From Campylobacteraceae bacterium (GTDB lineage Bacteria; Campylobacterota; Campylobacteria; Campylobacterales; Sulfurovaceae), in the NCBI GenBank assembly GCA_027002755.1, contig JALWZI010000035.1, positions 1 through 8,423 of the forward strand: DNA of 8,423 nucleotides, in the 5' to 3' direction. Positions within the stretch are counted from its first letter, which is position 1; each line of letters begins with the position of its first letter. Under the pieces are notes generated by a model that was not told where the DNA came from, did not search any database, and saw only the letters and a program-made list of their open reading frames with translations. The translations under genes were made by a program, and so were the position numbers. Shown here in pieces: positions 1-5,837 of this stretch.

Positions 1-1613
1 AGATCCTGGCCGAGGAGTTCGACGTCCAGGTCGAGACCATCAATCCCCTTGACGAACTGGATTATGTCGCCGCCTACGATGCCGAGCCCAACAGCGTCGA
101 AGAGCCCCGCCCTCCGGTCATCACCGTTATGGGACACGTCGACCACGGAAAGACCTCGCTGCTGGACTATATCCGCTCCACCAAAGTAGCCGCCAAAGAG
201 GCGGGAGGGATCACTCAGCACGTCGGTGCCTATCAGGTGGAAAAAGACGGGGAGAAGATCACCTTCATCGACACCCCCGGCCACGCCGCCTTTACCGAGA
301 TGCGGGCGAGGGGAGCCCAGGCGACCGATATCGCCGTCATCGTCGTCGCGGCCGATGACGGGGTGATGCCTCAGACCAAAGAGTCCATCGCCCATGCCCA
401 GGCGGCCGGTGTGCCCATCATCATCGCCATCACCAAGATCGACAAGCCCACCGCCAACATCGACAATGTCAAGTCCCAGCTGGCGGAGATCGGCATTCTC
501 CCCGTGGATTGGGGCGGAGAGTACGAGACCGTCGCCGTCTCCTCCCACACCGGCGAGGGGATCGACGAACTGCTGGAGACCATCGTGCTCCAGTCCGAAA
601 TGATGGAACTCACCGCCGATCCCACCCGCCGCGCCAAAGCGATCGTCATCGAGAGCTCGGTGGAGAAGGGCTTCGGCCCCGTGGCCAACGTCATCGTCAA
701 GAACGGGACCCTTCACGTGGGGGACAACGTCATCGTCGGGACCACCTACGGCCGGGTGCGGACCCTGATCCTCGACGACGGCAGCCGTGCCAAAGAGATC
801 GGGCCCAGCACTCCTGCCGCCGTGGTGGGACTCCATGACGTGCCCCAGGCCGGCGAGGTGCTGGTGGGTATGGAGAGCGAGAAGGAGGCGAAGGAGCTGG
901 CGGACAAACGCAAAGAGTACGCCCGGGCCAAAGAGCTCTCCAAAAGCACCAAGGTCTCCATCGACGAACTGGGAAGCCTCATCGCCGAAGGGAAGATCAA
1001 GAAACTTCCCCTGGTGGTCAAAGCCGATGTCCAGGGATCCCTGGAGGCGATCAAGTCGGCGCTGGCGGATCTGAAGAACGAAGAGGTCAAAGTCGACATC
1101 ATCCACGGAGGAGTCGGCGGGATCACCGAGAGCGATGTGCTCCTGGCCGACGCCAGCGAGAATGCGCTGATCCTCGGCTTCAATGTCCGCCCCACCGGTG
1201 CGGTCAAGAAGAAGGCCGAGGATCTGGGGATCGAAGTCAAGACCTACTCCATCATCTACGACCTGATCGACGACGTCAAAGCGCTGCTGGGAGGTCTGAT
1301 GAGCCCGGTCGTCACCGAAGAGGTCACCGGCCAGGCCGAAGTACGGGAGACCTTCACCGTGGCCAAGGTCGGGACCATCGCCGGCTGTATGGTCACCGAC
1401 GGGGTCATCGAGCGAAACGCCGGCGCCCGGCTCATCCGGGACGGTGTGGTGGTCTATACCAGCCGCATCAGCTCCCTCAAGCGCTTCAGCGAGGATGTCA
1501 AAGAGGTGCGGGCCGGTTTCGAGTGCGGGATCATGCTGGAGAACTTCAACGACATCAAAGTGGGTGACGTCATCGAGACCTTCAAAGAGGTGGAGGAACA
1601 GGCGACGCTATGA
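1..1613 (+). CDS. infB: Translation initiation factor IF2, 3' part (5' end outside window)
   Basis: IF2 is the GTPase that places fMet-tRNA on the 30S subunit and promotes subunit joining. The reading frame is open from base 3, and 42 codons precede the ATG at 129. That ATG is the internal Met of the G1 motif ([13 protein letters not shown]), so the true start lies outside the window. About 536 residues are visible, against roughly 870-890 in full-length proteins. G-domain motifs are G1 GHVDHGKT (132-155), G2 GGITQH (204-221), G3 DTPGH (270-284), G4 TKID (432-443) and G5 SSH (540-548). Beta-barrel domain II, domain III and the C-terminal tRNA-binding domain (around [15 protein letters not shown], 1359-1403) follow. 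G4 has Thr where IF2 usually has Asn, and G5 has SSH rather than SAK. The stop TGA overlaps the rbfA ATG. The family call is certain. Confidence 0.97.
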   Translation, partial: ILAEEFDVQVETINPLDELDYVAAYDAEPNSVEEPRPPVITVMGHVDHGKTSLLDYIRSTKVAAKEAGGITQHVGAYQVEKDGEKITFIDTPGHAAFTEMRARGAQATDIAVIVVAADDGVMPQTKESIAHAQAAGVPIIIAITKIDKPTANIDNVKSQLAEIGILPVDWGGEYETVAVSSHTGEGIDELLETIVLQSEMMELTADPTRRAKAIVIESSVEKGFGPVANVIVKNGTLHVGDNVIVGTTYGRVRTLILDDGSRAKEIGPSTPAAVVGLHDVPQAGEVLVGMESEKEAKELADKRKEYARAKELSKSTKVSIDELGSLIAEGKIKKLPLVVKADVQGSLEAIKSALADLKNEEVKVDIIHGGVGGITESDVLLADASENALILGFNVRPTGAVKKKAEDLGIEVKTYSIIYDLIDDVKALLGGLMSPVVTEEVTGQAEVRETFTVAKVGTIAGCMVTDGVIERNAGARLIRDGVVVYTSRISSLKRFSEDVKEVRAGFECGIMLENFNDIKVGDVIETFKEVEEQATL

Positions 1614-1975
1614 ACCAGGCAGAGATCAAGCGCAAACGGACCGAATCGGTCCTGCGCGAACTGATCCCCGAAGCCCTGGGGACCCTGGACGACGAGCGGA
1701 TCAACGCCCTGAACGTCACAGAGGTACTCTGCTCCCGGGGACGTTACGACGCCCGGGTCTTTCTGGATCCTGCCGGGATCGAACCCGAGGAGCAGGAAGA
1801 GGTGCTGCGGCGGCTGCGGAAGGTCGCCGGCTATCTCAAGACCTATATCAAAGAGGCAGAGGGGTGGTACAAGGCCCCCAACTTCACCTTCGAGTTCGAT
1901 GACGAGCTGGAGCGGATCAGCCGAATCGACGAACTCTTCAAAAAGATCGAAAAGGAGATCGGCGATGCCTCTTGA
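1610..1975 (+). CDS. rbfA: 30S ribosome-binding factor A
   Basis: RbfA is a small KH-fold protein that binds the 30S subunit during late 16S rRNA maturation and is needed for cold adaptation in E. coli. The 121 residues match the family length. The N-terminal helix (about residues 4-21), the central strand and helix, and the C-terminal block [19 protein letters not shown] (92-110) correspond to the conserved RbfA end in which an Asp/Asn and a LER..RID pattern recur. The start ATG overlaps the infB stop as ATGA, with GGAGGA at 1592-1597 about 12 bases upstream, so translation is probably coupled to infB. The 3' end overlaps rimP by 11 bases. All three genes of this unit act on 30S assembly or initiation. 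Confidence 0.95.
   Translation: MNQAEIKRKRTESVLRELIPEALGTLDDERINALNVTEVLCSRGRYDARVFLDPAGIEPEEQEEVLRRLRKVAGYLKTYIKEAEGWYKAPNFTFEFDDELERISRIDELFKKIEKEIGDAS
1951..1957 (+). promoter_or_regulatory. Ribosome binding site of rimP
   Basis: AAAGGAG lies seven bases before the ATG at 1965, inside the last codons of rbfA. It selects 1965 as the rimP start rather than the in-frame ATG at 1899, which would add 22 low-complexity Ser/Arg-rich residues read out of frame from rbfA. Confidence 0.8.
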
Positions 1976-2405
1976 AGATCAGATCGCCAAAATCGTCGCC
2001 AGCCACGGCGCGGAGTTCTACGATACCGAGACGGTCAACGAGAACGATCAGACCATCTACCGTGTCTACATCACCAAAGAGGGCGGGGTGGATCTGGACA
2101 CCTGCGCCGAGATCTCCAACGACCTTTCCCCTCTGCTGGATGTCCATCCCCCCGTCAGCGGCAACTACTTCCTGGAAGTGAGCTCCCCGGGGATCGAACG
2201 GCCTCTGAAAAAACCGCGCCATTTCCAAAATGCCGTCGGAGAGCGGGTCAAGCTCAAGATCGCCGGCGGGGAGAAGCTCAAAGGGATCCTCGAGTCAGCC
2301 GACGAAGAGGGGATTGTGCTGCGTAACAAAGAGGGGGAGCACCGCTTCAGCTATCCCCAGATCCTCAAAGCCCGCACCTATTTCGACTGGGCCAATCAGA
2401 AATAA
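1965..2405 (+). CDS. rimP: Ribosome maturation factor RimP
   Basis: RimP assists 30S subunit assembly by binding near the S12 and S5 regions of the pre-30S particle. With the start at 1965 the protein has 146 residues, usual for the family. The N-terminal alpha/beta domain contains VDLDTCAEISNDLSPLLDV (42-60) and the hallmark LEVSSPGIERPL (70-81). A C-terminal SH3/Sm-like beta-barrel domain covers about 85-146. The gene overlaps rbfA by 11 bases and has its own good ribosome binding site. It is last in the infB-rbfA-rimP unit, the order seen in Campylobacter and relatives. It is followed by a convergent minus-strand unit, so transcription must end in or near 2406-2600. The only terminator-like structure I see downstream is weak. 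Confidence 0.95.
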   Translation: MPLEDQIAKIVASHGAEFYDTETVNENDQTIYRVYITKEGGVDLDTCAEISNDLSPLLDVHPPVSGNYFLEVSSPGIERPLKKPRHFQNAVGERVKLKIAGGEKLKGILESADEEGIVLRNKEGEHRFSYPQILKARTYFDWANQK

Positions 2406-2533
2406 TTTCCATAGCTTCGGATACACCTCTGGACGGCTCCATGGCCGTTTCAGTCCGGATATCGGATTGTATGATCGACAAAGTGAGGTTACGGATTCCG
2501 GATACGATCCGGTACAAAGGGGAGGGTACGCTG
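2406..2533. other. Convergent intergenic region with CGGAT cluster and small palindromes
   Basis: No gene is seen here. CGGAT occurs five times on the plus strand, at 2418, 2456, 2463, 2492 and 2499. The last copy forms the perfect hairpin CCGGAT-ACG-ATCCGG at 2498-2512. A second small stem, ACGGC/GCCGT around TCCATG, lies at 2433-2448. Neither is followed by a T-run, so they are not classical terminators. The region separates rimP from the end of the convergent small gene. Confidence 0.4.
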
Positions 2534-2710
2534 TCAGGCGGCTTCGTGACGCAGAATTCCTGAAGCCGTTTCCGGTTTTTTCTCTGCAGTGGGCAGAGCC
2601 TCTTTCCCGCGGATATCCATGCCGAGACTGGAGAGGCGTATCACGATCTGGTAGAGGGTGACTCCGATGACGATCATGGAGTAGATGAATATCTTTTCAA
2701 GTAGTTTCAT
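2534..2710 (-). CDS. Small single-pass membrane protein, 58 aa, unknown function
   Basis: This is a 58-codon frame on the minus strand, from ATG at 2710-2708 to TGA at 2536-2534. The ribosome binding site is strong: AAAGGAAA with its AGGA core six bases before the ATG. The N-terminus MKLLEKIFIYSMIVIGVTLY continues through QIVIRL and makes one hydrophobic segment (about residues 6-27) after a Lys-containing start. A soluble, charged tail of about 30 residues follows (DIRGKEALP, TAEKKPETAS). Codon choice resembles the flanking genes. It lies 111 bases downstream of livF on the same strand with no clear terminator between them, so it could be the last gene of the liv transcript. The AT-rich 2711-2821 could instead hold its own promoter, although no convincing -10/-35 pair stands out. 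I do not recognise a family. Being real is likely but not proven. Confidence 0.6.
   Translation of the reverse strand: MKLLEKIFIYSMIVIGVTLYQIVIRLSSLGMDIRGKEALPTAEKKPETASGILRHEAA
2539..2582 (+). terminator. Weak candidate terminator for the infB-rbfA-rimP transcript
   Basis: CGGCTTC (2539-2545) pairs perfectly with GAAGCCG (2562-2568) across a 16-base loop. It is followed by TTTCCGGTTTTTTCT, so the main T-run starts seven bases after the stem. It lies inside the convergent small gene. The long loop and the gap before the T-run make this a weak candidate. Confidence 0.3.
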
Positions 2711-2821
2711 TTGCTTTCCTTTCTATTTGGTGGAATAGAATTGTCGCAAAAGAGACTTACTCAGTTATTACCGTAGAATTATTTGAATATTAGTTGAGAG
2801 AATATTTGGAGTGTTGCCTTC

Positions 2822-3529
2822 TCATCCACCGAGATAGGCGGCTTGGACGCTCTCATCTTTTCGGAGTGCATCCGAGCCCCCTTCTTGGACGATCCGACCA
2901 TTCTCCAGAACATAGGCTCTGTCGGAGTGATCGAGGGCCAGATGGGCGTTTTGCTCGACGAGGAAGATTGTGGTCCCCTGCTCCCGAAGTTGCATCAGCG
3001 TTTCAAAAATCTCTTCGACGATGACAGGAGCCAGGCCCATGCTGGGCTCGTCGAGCAGGAGCAGTTTCGGGCGGCTCATCAGGGCCCGGCCGACGGCGAC
3101 CATCTGCTGCTGACCGCCGCTGAGAGTGCCGGCGTAGGCTTTGCGTTTCTCTTTCAGGATCGGGAAACGACGGTAGACCTCTTCCAGGTCTCGGACGATC
3201 ACCTTTTGATCCTTTCGCGTATAAGCTCCCAGCAGCAGATTGTCCTCGACGGTAAGTGTAGCGAAGAGCCCCCGACCTTCCGGCACCTGGGCGATCCCCG
3301 CCTCGACACGCCTGTCGGAGGGAAGGCGGGTGATCTCCTTTCCCAGATATTCGATCCTTCCGCTCCGTGGAGTCACCAGTCCGCTGAGGGTGCGCAGCAA
3401 TGTGGTCTTCCCCGCTCCGTTGGCGCCGATGAGCGCCACGATCTCTCCCTCCCCGATATGAAGTGAAAGATCACGCAGGGCTTCGATCCTGCCGTAGTTG
3501 ACGGAGAGGTTTTCCACAATTAAAATCAT
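2822..3529 (-). CDS. livF: Branched-chain amino acid ABC transporter ATP-binding protein LivF
   Basis: LivF is one of the two cytoplasmic ATPases powering a LivHM-type importer. It has 235 residues (E. coli 237). Visible motifs are Walker A GANGAGKTT (35-43), Q-loop QVPEGRGLF (81-89), signature LSGGQQQM (136-143), Walker B LLLLDEP with catalytic Glu161 (156-162), and IFLVEQNAHLAL (188-199). In the last, the usual switch His is replaced by Gln193, as is normal for LivF. VLENGRIVQEG (207-217) is typical of the family C-terminus. The start ATG has AAGGAA six bases upstream (3535-3540). The gene is separated from livG by repeat block I. Substrate specificity is not decided by this subunit. Confidence 0.95.
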   Translation of the reverse strand: MILIVENLSVNYGRIEALRDLSLHIGEGEIVALIGANGAGKTTLLRTLSGLVTPRSGRIEYLGKEITRLPSDRRVEAGIAQVPEGRGLFATLTVEDNLLLGAYTRKDQKVIVRDLEEVYRRFPILKEKRKAYAGTLSGGQQQMVAVGRALMSRPKLLLLDEPSMGLAPVIVEEIFETLMQLREQGTTIFLVEQNAHLALDHSDRAYVLENGRIVQEGGSDALRKDESVQAAYLGG

Positions 3530-3584
3530 AGATTTTCCTTGTGGAAAAAATGAGGAATGAGGAATGAGGAATGAGGAATGATTG

Positions 3585-3612
3585 AGTAACTAGTAACTAG
3601 TAACGAGTAACT
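3585..3612. repeat. AGTAACT heptad array, four units with a variant third unit
   Basis: Units are AGTAACT, AGTAACT, AGTAACG, AGTAACT. The variant G at 3605 turns what would be TAG on the minus strand into TCG, in the frame that stays open from livG to livF. The same variant occupies the same unit in the second array at 4593-4627. Confidence 0.9.
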
Positions 3613-3626
3613 AGGAATTTTAGTAT

Positions 3627-3643
3627 GCGTTGCTTTACAACGC
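3627..3643. repeat. GCGTTG hairpin, divergent copy
   Basis: GCGTTG (3627-3632) and CAACGC (3638-3643) pair around a 5-base loop. Three further copies lie at 4635, 4726 and 6819, with a 7-bp stem and 3-base loop. This copy has lost the innermost pair. Confidence 0.8.
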
Positions 3644-3660
3644 TTCCTGCTGCGCGGAGG

Positions 3661-3697
3661 CGGGACTTCAGTCCCGTATGCAGAGCTGAAGCCCTGT
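3661..3697. repeat. Palindrome pair, degenerate copy (REP/BIME-like)
   Basis: The first palindrome is CGGGACT-TC-AGTCCCG (3661-3676), preceded by GGAGG. The second (3680-3697) has arms GCAGAGCT and AGCCCTGT and is no longer fully paired. Intact copies of the pair lie at 4759-4796 and 6855-6892. Confidence 0.8.
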
Positions 3698-3769
3698 CCC
3701 CAATGATCAATGATCAATGACCAATGACTTACATCACTGCCGACTGTCGACTGTCGACTGCCGACTAAA

Positions 3770-3811
3770 TTCAAACGACAAAGAGGGGCAAAGCCCCGTT
3801 CAAACGACAAA
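3770..3811. repeat. 13-bp direct repeat flanking a GGGGC/GCCCC hairpin
   Basis: TTCAAACGACAAA occurs at 3770-3782 and again at 3799-3811. Between them lies the perfect hairpin GGGGC-AAA-GCCCC (3785-3797). The right copy runs on into ACGACT, giving two CAAACGA heptads. The structure ends five bases before the livG stop codon. Confidence 0.85.
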
Positions 3812-3815
3812 CGAC

Positions 3816-4571
3816 TCATCCTTTCCCTCCCAGATAGGCCTCGATCACCTTCGGATCGTTCCGGATCTCCTCCGGGGTCCCTTCGGCCAGTTTTTTGCCG
3901 AAATGCATGACGGTGATCCGGTCGGAGAGGTCCATGACCATGCGCATATCGTGTTCGATGAGGATCACGGTCACTTCATCGGCGACGATGGTGCGGATCA
4001 GCTCGGCCACTTCGGCGGTCTCCCTGGGGTTGAGCCCTGCGACAGGTTCATCCAGCAGGAGCAGCTCCGGGCCCGTGGCCAGTGCCCGCACGATCTCCAG
4101 TTTTTTCAGGATGCCGTAGGAGAGGTTGCGTGCCTCCTGATGGGCGTAGTCGCGGATCCCGATAAGCCCCAGCAGATGCATGGCCCGCTCGGTATAGCGC
4201 CTCTCATCCTCCAGGAGCCTTCGTGAACGCAGAAGCGTGGGCCAAAGTCCCTTGCTCAGATAACGGTCGAAGCCGAGCATCACATTCTCCAGCACTGTCA
4301 TGCCGCCGCAGATCTCCAGATTCTGGAAGGTGCGGCAGATCCCCCGGTAGACCAGCTGATCGGTGGGGGTGTCGGTGATGTCCGCTCCATCGAGCCAGAC
4401 GCTCCCCCCGTCGCTGCGGTAGACACCGCTGATGGTGTTGACCAGTGTGGTCTTACCCGCTCCGTTGGGGCCGATGACGGCGTGGATGTGCCCTTTGGCC
4501 ACCCGGAAGCTGATGTCGTCCACCGCCGTCAGGCCTCCGAAGCGTTTGGTGAGGTTGCGGATTTCAAGCAT
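3816..4571 (-). CDS. livG: Branched-chain amino acid ABC transporter ATP-binding protein LivG
   Basis: LivG is the second ATPase of the importer and pairs with LivF beneath the LivH/LivM channel. It has 251 residues (E. coli 255). Motifs are Walker A GPNGAGKTT (34-42), Q-loop TFQN with Gln83, signature LSYGILKKLEIVRAL (150-164), Walker B LLLLDEP with Glu175 (170-176), and switch His207 in LIEHDM. The usual QQR after LSYG is ILK here. The long insert between the Q-loop and the signature (about 104-135) is typical of LivG. The ATG at 4571 has GGGAGGA six bases upstream, and that sequence lies in the 3' arm of a 7-bp hairpin (4577-4593). Repeat blocks border the gene on both sides, so unlike livM it is not directly coupled to its upstream neighbour. 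Confidence 0.95.
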   Translation of the reverse strand: MLEIRNLTKRFGGLTAVDDISFRVAKGHIHAVIGPNGAGKTTLVNTISGVYRSDGGSVWLDGADITDTPTDQLVYRGICRTFQNLEICGGMTVLENVMLGFDRYLSKGLWPTLLRSRRLLEDERRYTERAMHLLGLIGIRDYAHQEARNLSYGILKKLEIVRALATGPELLLLDEPVAGLNPRETAEVAELIRTIVADEVTVILIEHDMRMVMDLSDRITVMHFGKKLAEGTPEEIRNDPKVIEAYLGGKG

Positions 4572-4576
4572 CTTTT

Positions 4577-4593
4577 TCCTCCCGTTGGGAGGA
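4577..4593 (-). promoter_or_regulatory. Hairpin enclosing the livG Shine-Dalgarno sequence
   Basis: In the transcript, TCCTCCC pairs perfectly with GGGAGGA around the loop AAC. The 3' arm GGGAGGA is the livG ribosome binding site, starting its spacer AAAAG right after the stem. All stem bases are visible. Repression by sequestration is inference. Confidence 0.7.
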
Positions 4594-4627
4594 GTAACTA
4601 GTAACTAGTAACGAGTAACTAGTAATT
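4593..4627. repeat. AGTAACT heptad array, second copy
   Basis: Units are AGTAACT, AGTAACT, AGTAACG, AGTAACT, AGTAATT. The third unit carries the same T-to-G variant (4613) as the array at 3585-3612, and again this replaces an in-frame TAG by TCG in the frame that is open across the block. Confidence 0.9.
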
Positions 4628-4634
4628 TTTGTAT

Positions 4635-4651
4635 GCGTTGCTATGCAACGC
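4635..4651. repeat. GCGTTGC/GCAACGC hairpin
   Basis: A perfect 7-bp stem with loop TAT. The stem is shared with 4726-4742 and 6819-6835 while the loop differs, which points to constraint on, or mobility of, the stem. Confidence 0.85.
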
Positions 4652-4662
4652 TTTCTTTGGAA

Positions 4663-4680
4663 GCGGGAATTCATTCCCGC
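4663..4680. repeat. Single palindrome GCGGGAAT/ATTCCCGC
   Basis: This is the same palindrome as GCGGGACT-TC-AGTCCCGC, with one stem pair exchanged on both arms (C:G to A:T). It stands alone, without the second palindrome of the pair. Confidence 0.85.
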
Positions 4681-4725
4681 CAAGTTAGTGAATGGTGAAT
4701 GGTGAATGGTGAATAGTTTCGGTTT

Positions 4726-4742
4726 GCGTTGCCTGGCAACGC
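4726..4742. repeat. GCGTTGC/GCAACGC hairpin
   Basis: A perfect 7-bp stem with loop CTG, preceded by TTTCGGTTT and followed by TTCC, as in the copy at 6819-6835. Confidence 0.85.
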
Positions 4743-4758
4743 TTCCCATTGAATGGTG

Positions 4759-4796
4759 GCGGGACTTCAGTCCCGCATGCAGGGCTGAAGCCCTGC
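4759..4796. repeat. Palindrome pair (REP/BIME-like), intact copy
   Basis: GCGGGACT-TC-AGTCCCGC (4759-4776), then AT, then GCAGGGCT-GA-AGCCCTGC (4779-4796). The second palindrome resembles the reverse complement of the first, so the two form an inverted pair centred on GCATGC. They can fold as two hairpins or as one long imperfect one. The same 38 bases recur exactly at 6855-6892. Confidence 0.9.
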
Positions 4797-4892
4797 CCCC
4801 CAATGACGAATGACGAATGACCAATGACTCTTTTCTTGCGACTTGCGACTTGCGACTTGCGACTGCGCCGATGGCGCCACCAATAACCAAAC

Positions 4893-5837
4893 TCATCCCC
4901 TTCTCCTCCACCGATCGAACAACGAAACGATCCCCTTCGGCATGAAGATCATCACTCCGATGATGATGGCGCCGTAGATGAGGGTTTGATAATCCTCGAA
5001 GGAGGTGAGCAGCTGGGGGAGCAGCGTCAGGATCACCGCACCGATGACGGCACCGTAGAGACGCCCCATGCCGCCCAGGACCACCATGACCACCAGTTCG
5101 ATGGAGCGGTTGAACCCCGCTTCCTGGGGGGAAATGAACCCTGAGAAAAAGGCGTAGAGACTGCCGGCCAGTGCGGCGACGACCACGGAGATGACGAAGA
5201 CCAGACTCTTATAGCGGGCCACGTTGACCCCGACGCTGGCCGGGGCGCGTTCCGAGTCGTGAAGACTGCGCAGGATCCGCCCGAGAGGGGACTCGATGAG
5301 GTTCTGGGCCAGCCACAGCAGGAACAGCAGGTGCAGGGCCGCCAGGAGATACCACTCCCAGCTCTCGGTGAAGGTGTGGCCGAAGAGGGAAAAGCTCTCC
5401 ACACTCATGCCGTCGGTCCCGCCGGTGAGCTCCTCTTCGTTGTTGAGGATGATGGAGACAATGATCCCCACCCCCAGGGTCGCCATGGCCAGATAGTGGC
5501 CCCGCAGCCGGAGGATCGGCCGGGCGAGCCCGTAGGCCAGGAGTGCCATGATCCCCAGGCTGACGGCGATGGAGAAGAGCGGCGCCAGGCCGTAGCGTCC
5601 CGTCAGGATGGCGGCGATGTAGCCGCCCAGCCCGGCGAAGGCTCCGTGGGCCAGGCTGATCTGTCCCGCATAACCCATCAGGAGATTGAGCCCCACGGCG
5701 ATCATGGCGTTGAAAAGGGCGAGGATGGCGATCTCATAATAGAAATCGTTACTGAGCATCCACGGCACGAGGGCCAGGATCAGGGCGGTCACTCCCAGGG
5801 CGGGGCGAAGGTTCCAGCGTCGGACCAGTGCTCTCAT
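4893..5837 (-). CDS. livM: Branched-chain amino acid ABC transporter permease LivM
   Basis: LivM is an inner-membrane permease that forms the translocation path with LivH. It has 314 residues, shorter than E. coli LivM (425) but normal for many homologues. The N-terminus has a basic start and a hydrophobic helix (14-28). The hallmark VGLNLLMGYAGQISLAHGAF covers 48-67. Further conserved blocks are LRLRGHYLAMATLG (109-122), LTGGTDG (137-143), the cytoplasmic coupling loop around SPLGRILRSLHDSERAPASVGVN (183-205) that contacts the ATPases, and VLGGMGRLYGAVIGA (253-267). About 8-10 membrane segments are visible. The ATG overlaps the livH stop as ATGA and only a weak G-rich stretch precedes it, so translation is probably coupled to livH. 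Its 3' end borders repeat block II. Confidence 0.95.
   Translation of the reverse strand: MRALVRRWNLRPALGVTALILALVPWMLSNDFYYEIAILALFNAMIAVGLNLLMGYAGQISLAHGAFAGLGGYIAAILTGRYGLAPLFSIAVSLGIMALLAYGLARPILRLRGHYLAMATLGVGIIVSIILNNEEELTGGTDGMSVESFSLFGHTFTESWEWYLLAALHLLFLLWLAQNLIESPLGRILRSLHDSERAPASVGVNVARYKSLVFVISVVVAALAGSLYAFFSGFISPQEAGFNRSIELVVMVVLGGMGRLYGAVIGAVILTLLPQLLTSFEDYQTLIYGAIIIGVMIFMPKGIVSLFDRWRRRG

Larger units (their letters stand above)
3545..3815. repeat. Repeat block I in the livG-livF junction (heptad arrays plus hairpins)
   Basis: The whole livG-livF gap is repetitive. Plus-strand order: GAATGAG-type heptads, 5 units (3548-3582); AGTAACT heptads, 4 units (3585-3612); GCGTTG/CAACGC hairpin (3627-3643); palindrome pair (3661-3697); CAATGAY heptads, 4 units (3701-3728); CTGYCGA heptads, 4 units (3737-3764); and a 13-bp direct repeat flanking a GGGGC/GCCCC hairpin (3770-3811). 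Every tandem array has a 7-bp unit. On the transcribed minus strand a 97-codon frame crosses the block. It opens at an ATG overlapping the livG stop and closes at a TGA overlapping the livF ATG. I treat this as repeat-encoded, not as a gene. Confidence 0.9.
4593..4876. repeat. Repeat block II in the livM-livG junction (two element copies)
   Basis: Plus-strand order: AGTAACT heptads (4593-4627); GCGTTGC-TAT-GCAACGC hairpin (4635-4651); palindrome GCGGGAAT-TC-ATTCCCGC (4663-4680); GAATGGT heptads, 4 units (4690-4717); second hairpin GCGTTGC-CTG-GCAACGC (4726-4742); palindrome pair (4759-4796); SAATGAC heptads, 4 units (4801-4828); spacer TCTTTTCTT; CTTGCGA heptads, 4 units (4835-4862); and a small GCGCC/GGCGC hairpin (4865-4877). 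It looks like two elements joined, since the hairpin-palindrome series occurs twice. A 115-codon minus-strand frame with a GTG start crosses it (4911-4564), overlapping the livM end and the livG start. I regard it as repeat-encoded. Confidence 0.9.

Noticed and set aside
2498..2512. Rho-independent terminator at CCGGAT/ATCCGG
   Set aside because: The stem is perfect, but there is no T-run on either strand after it.
3526..3819. 97-codon minus-strand frame joined by ATGA to livG and livF
   Set aside because: Its sequence is the translation of heptad arrays and palindromes, with fragments shared with frames in the other blocks. Not a gene, although the frame itself is discussed as a finding.
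4564..4911. 115-codon minus-strand frame with a GTG start between livM and livG
   Set aside because: Repeat-encoded apart from a few codons at each end, with no recognisable domain.
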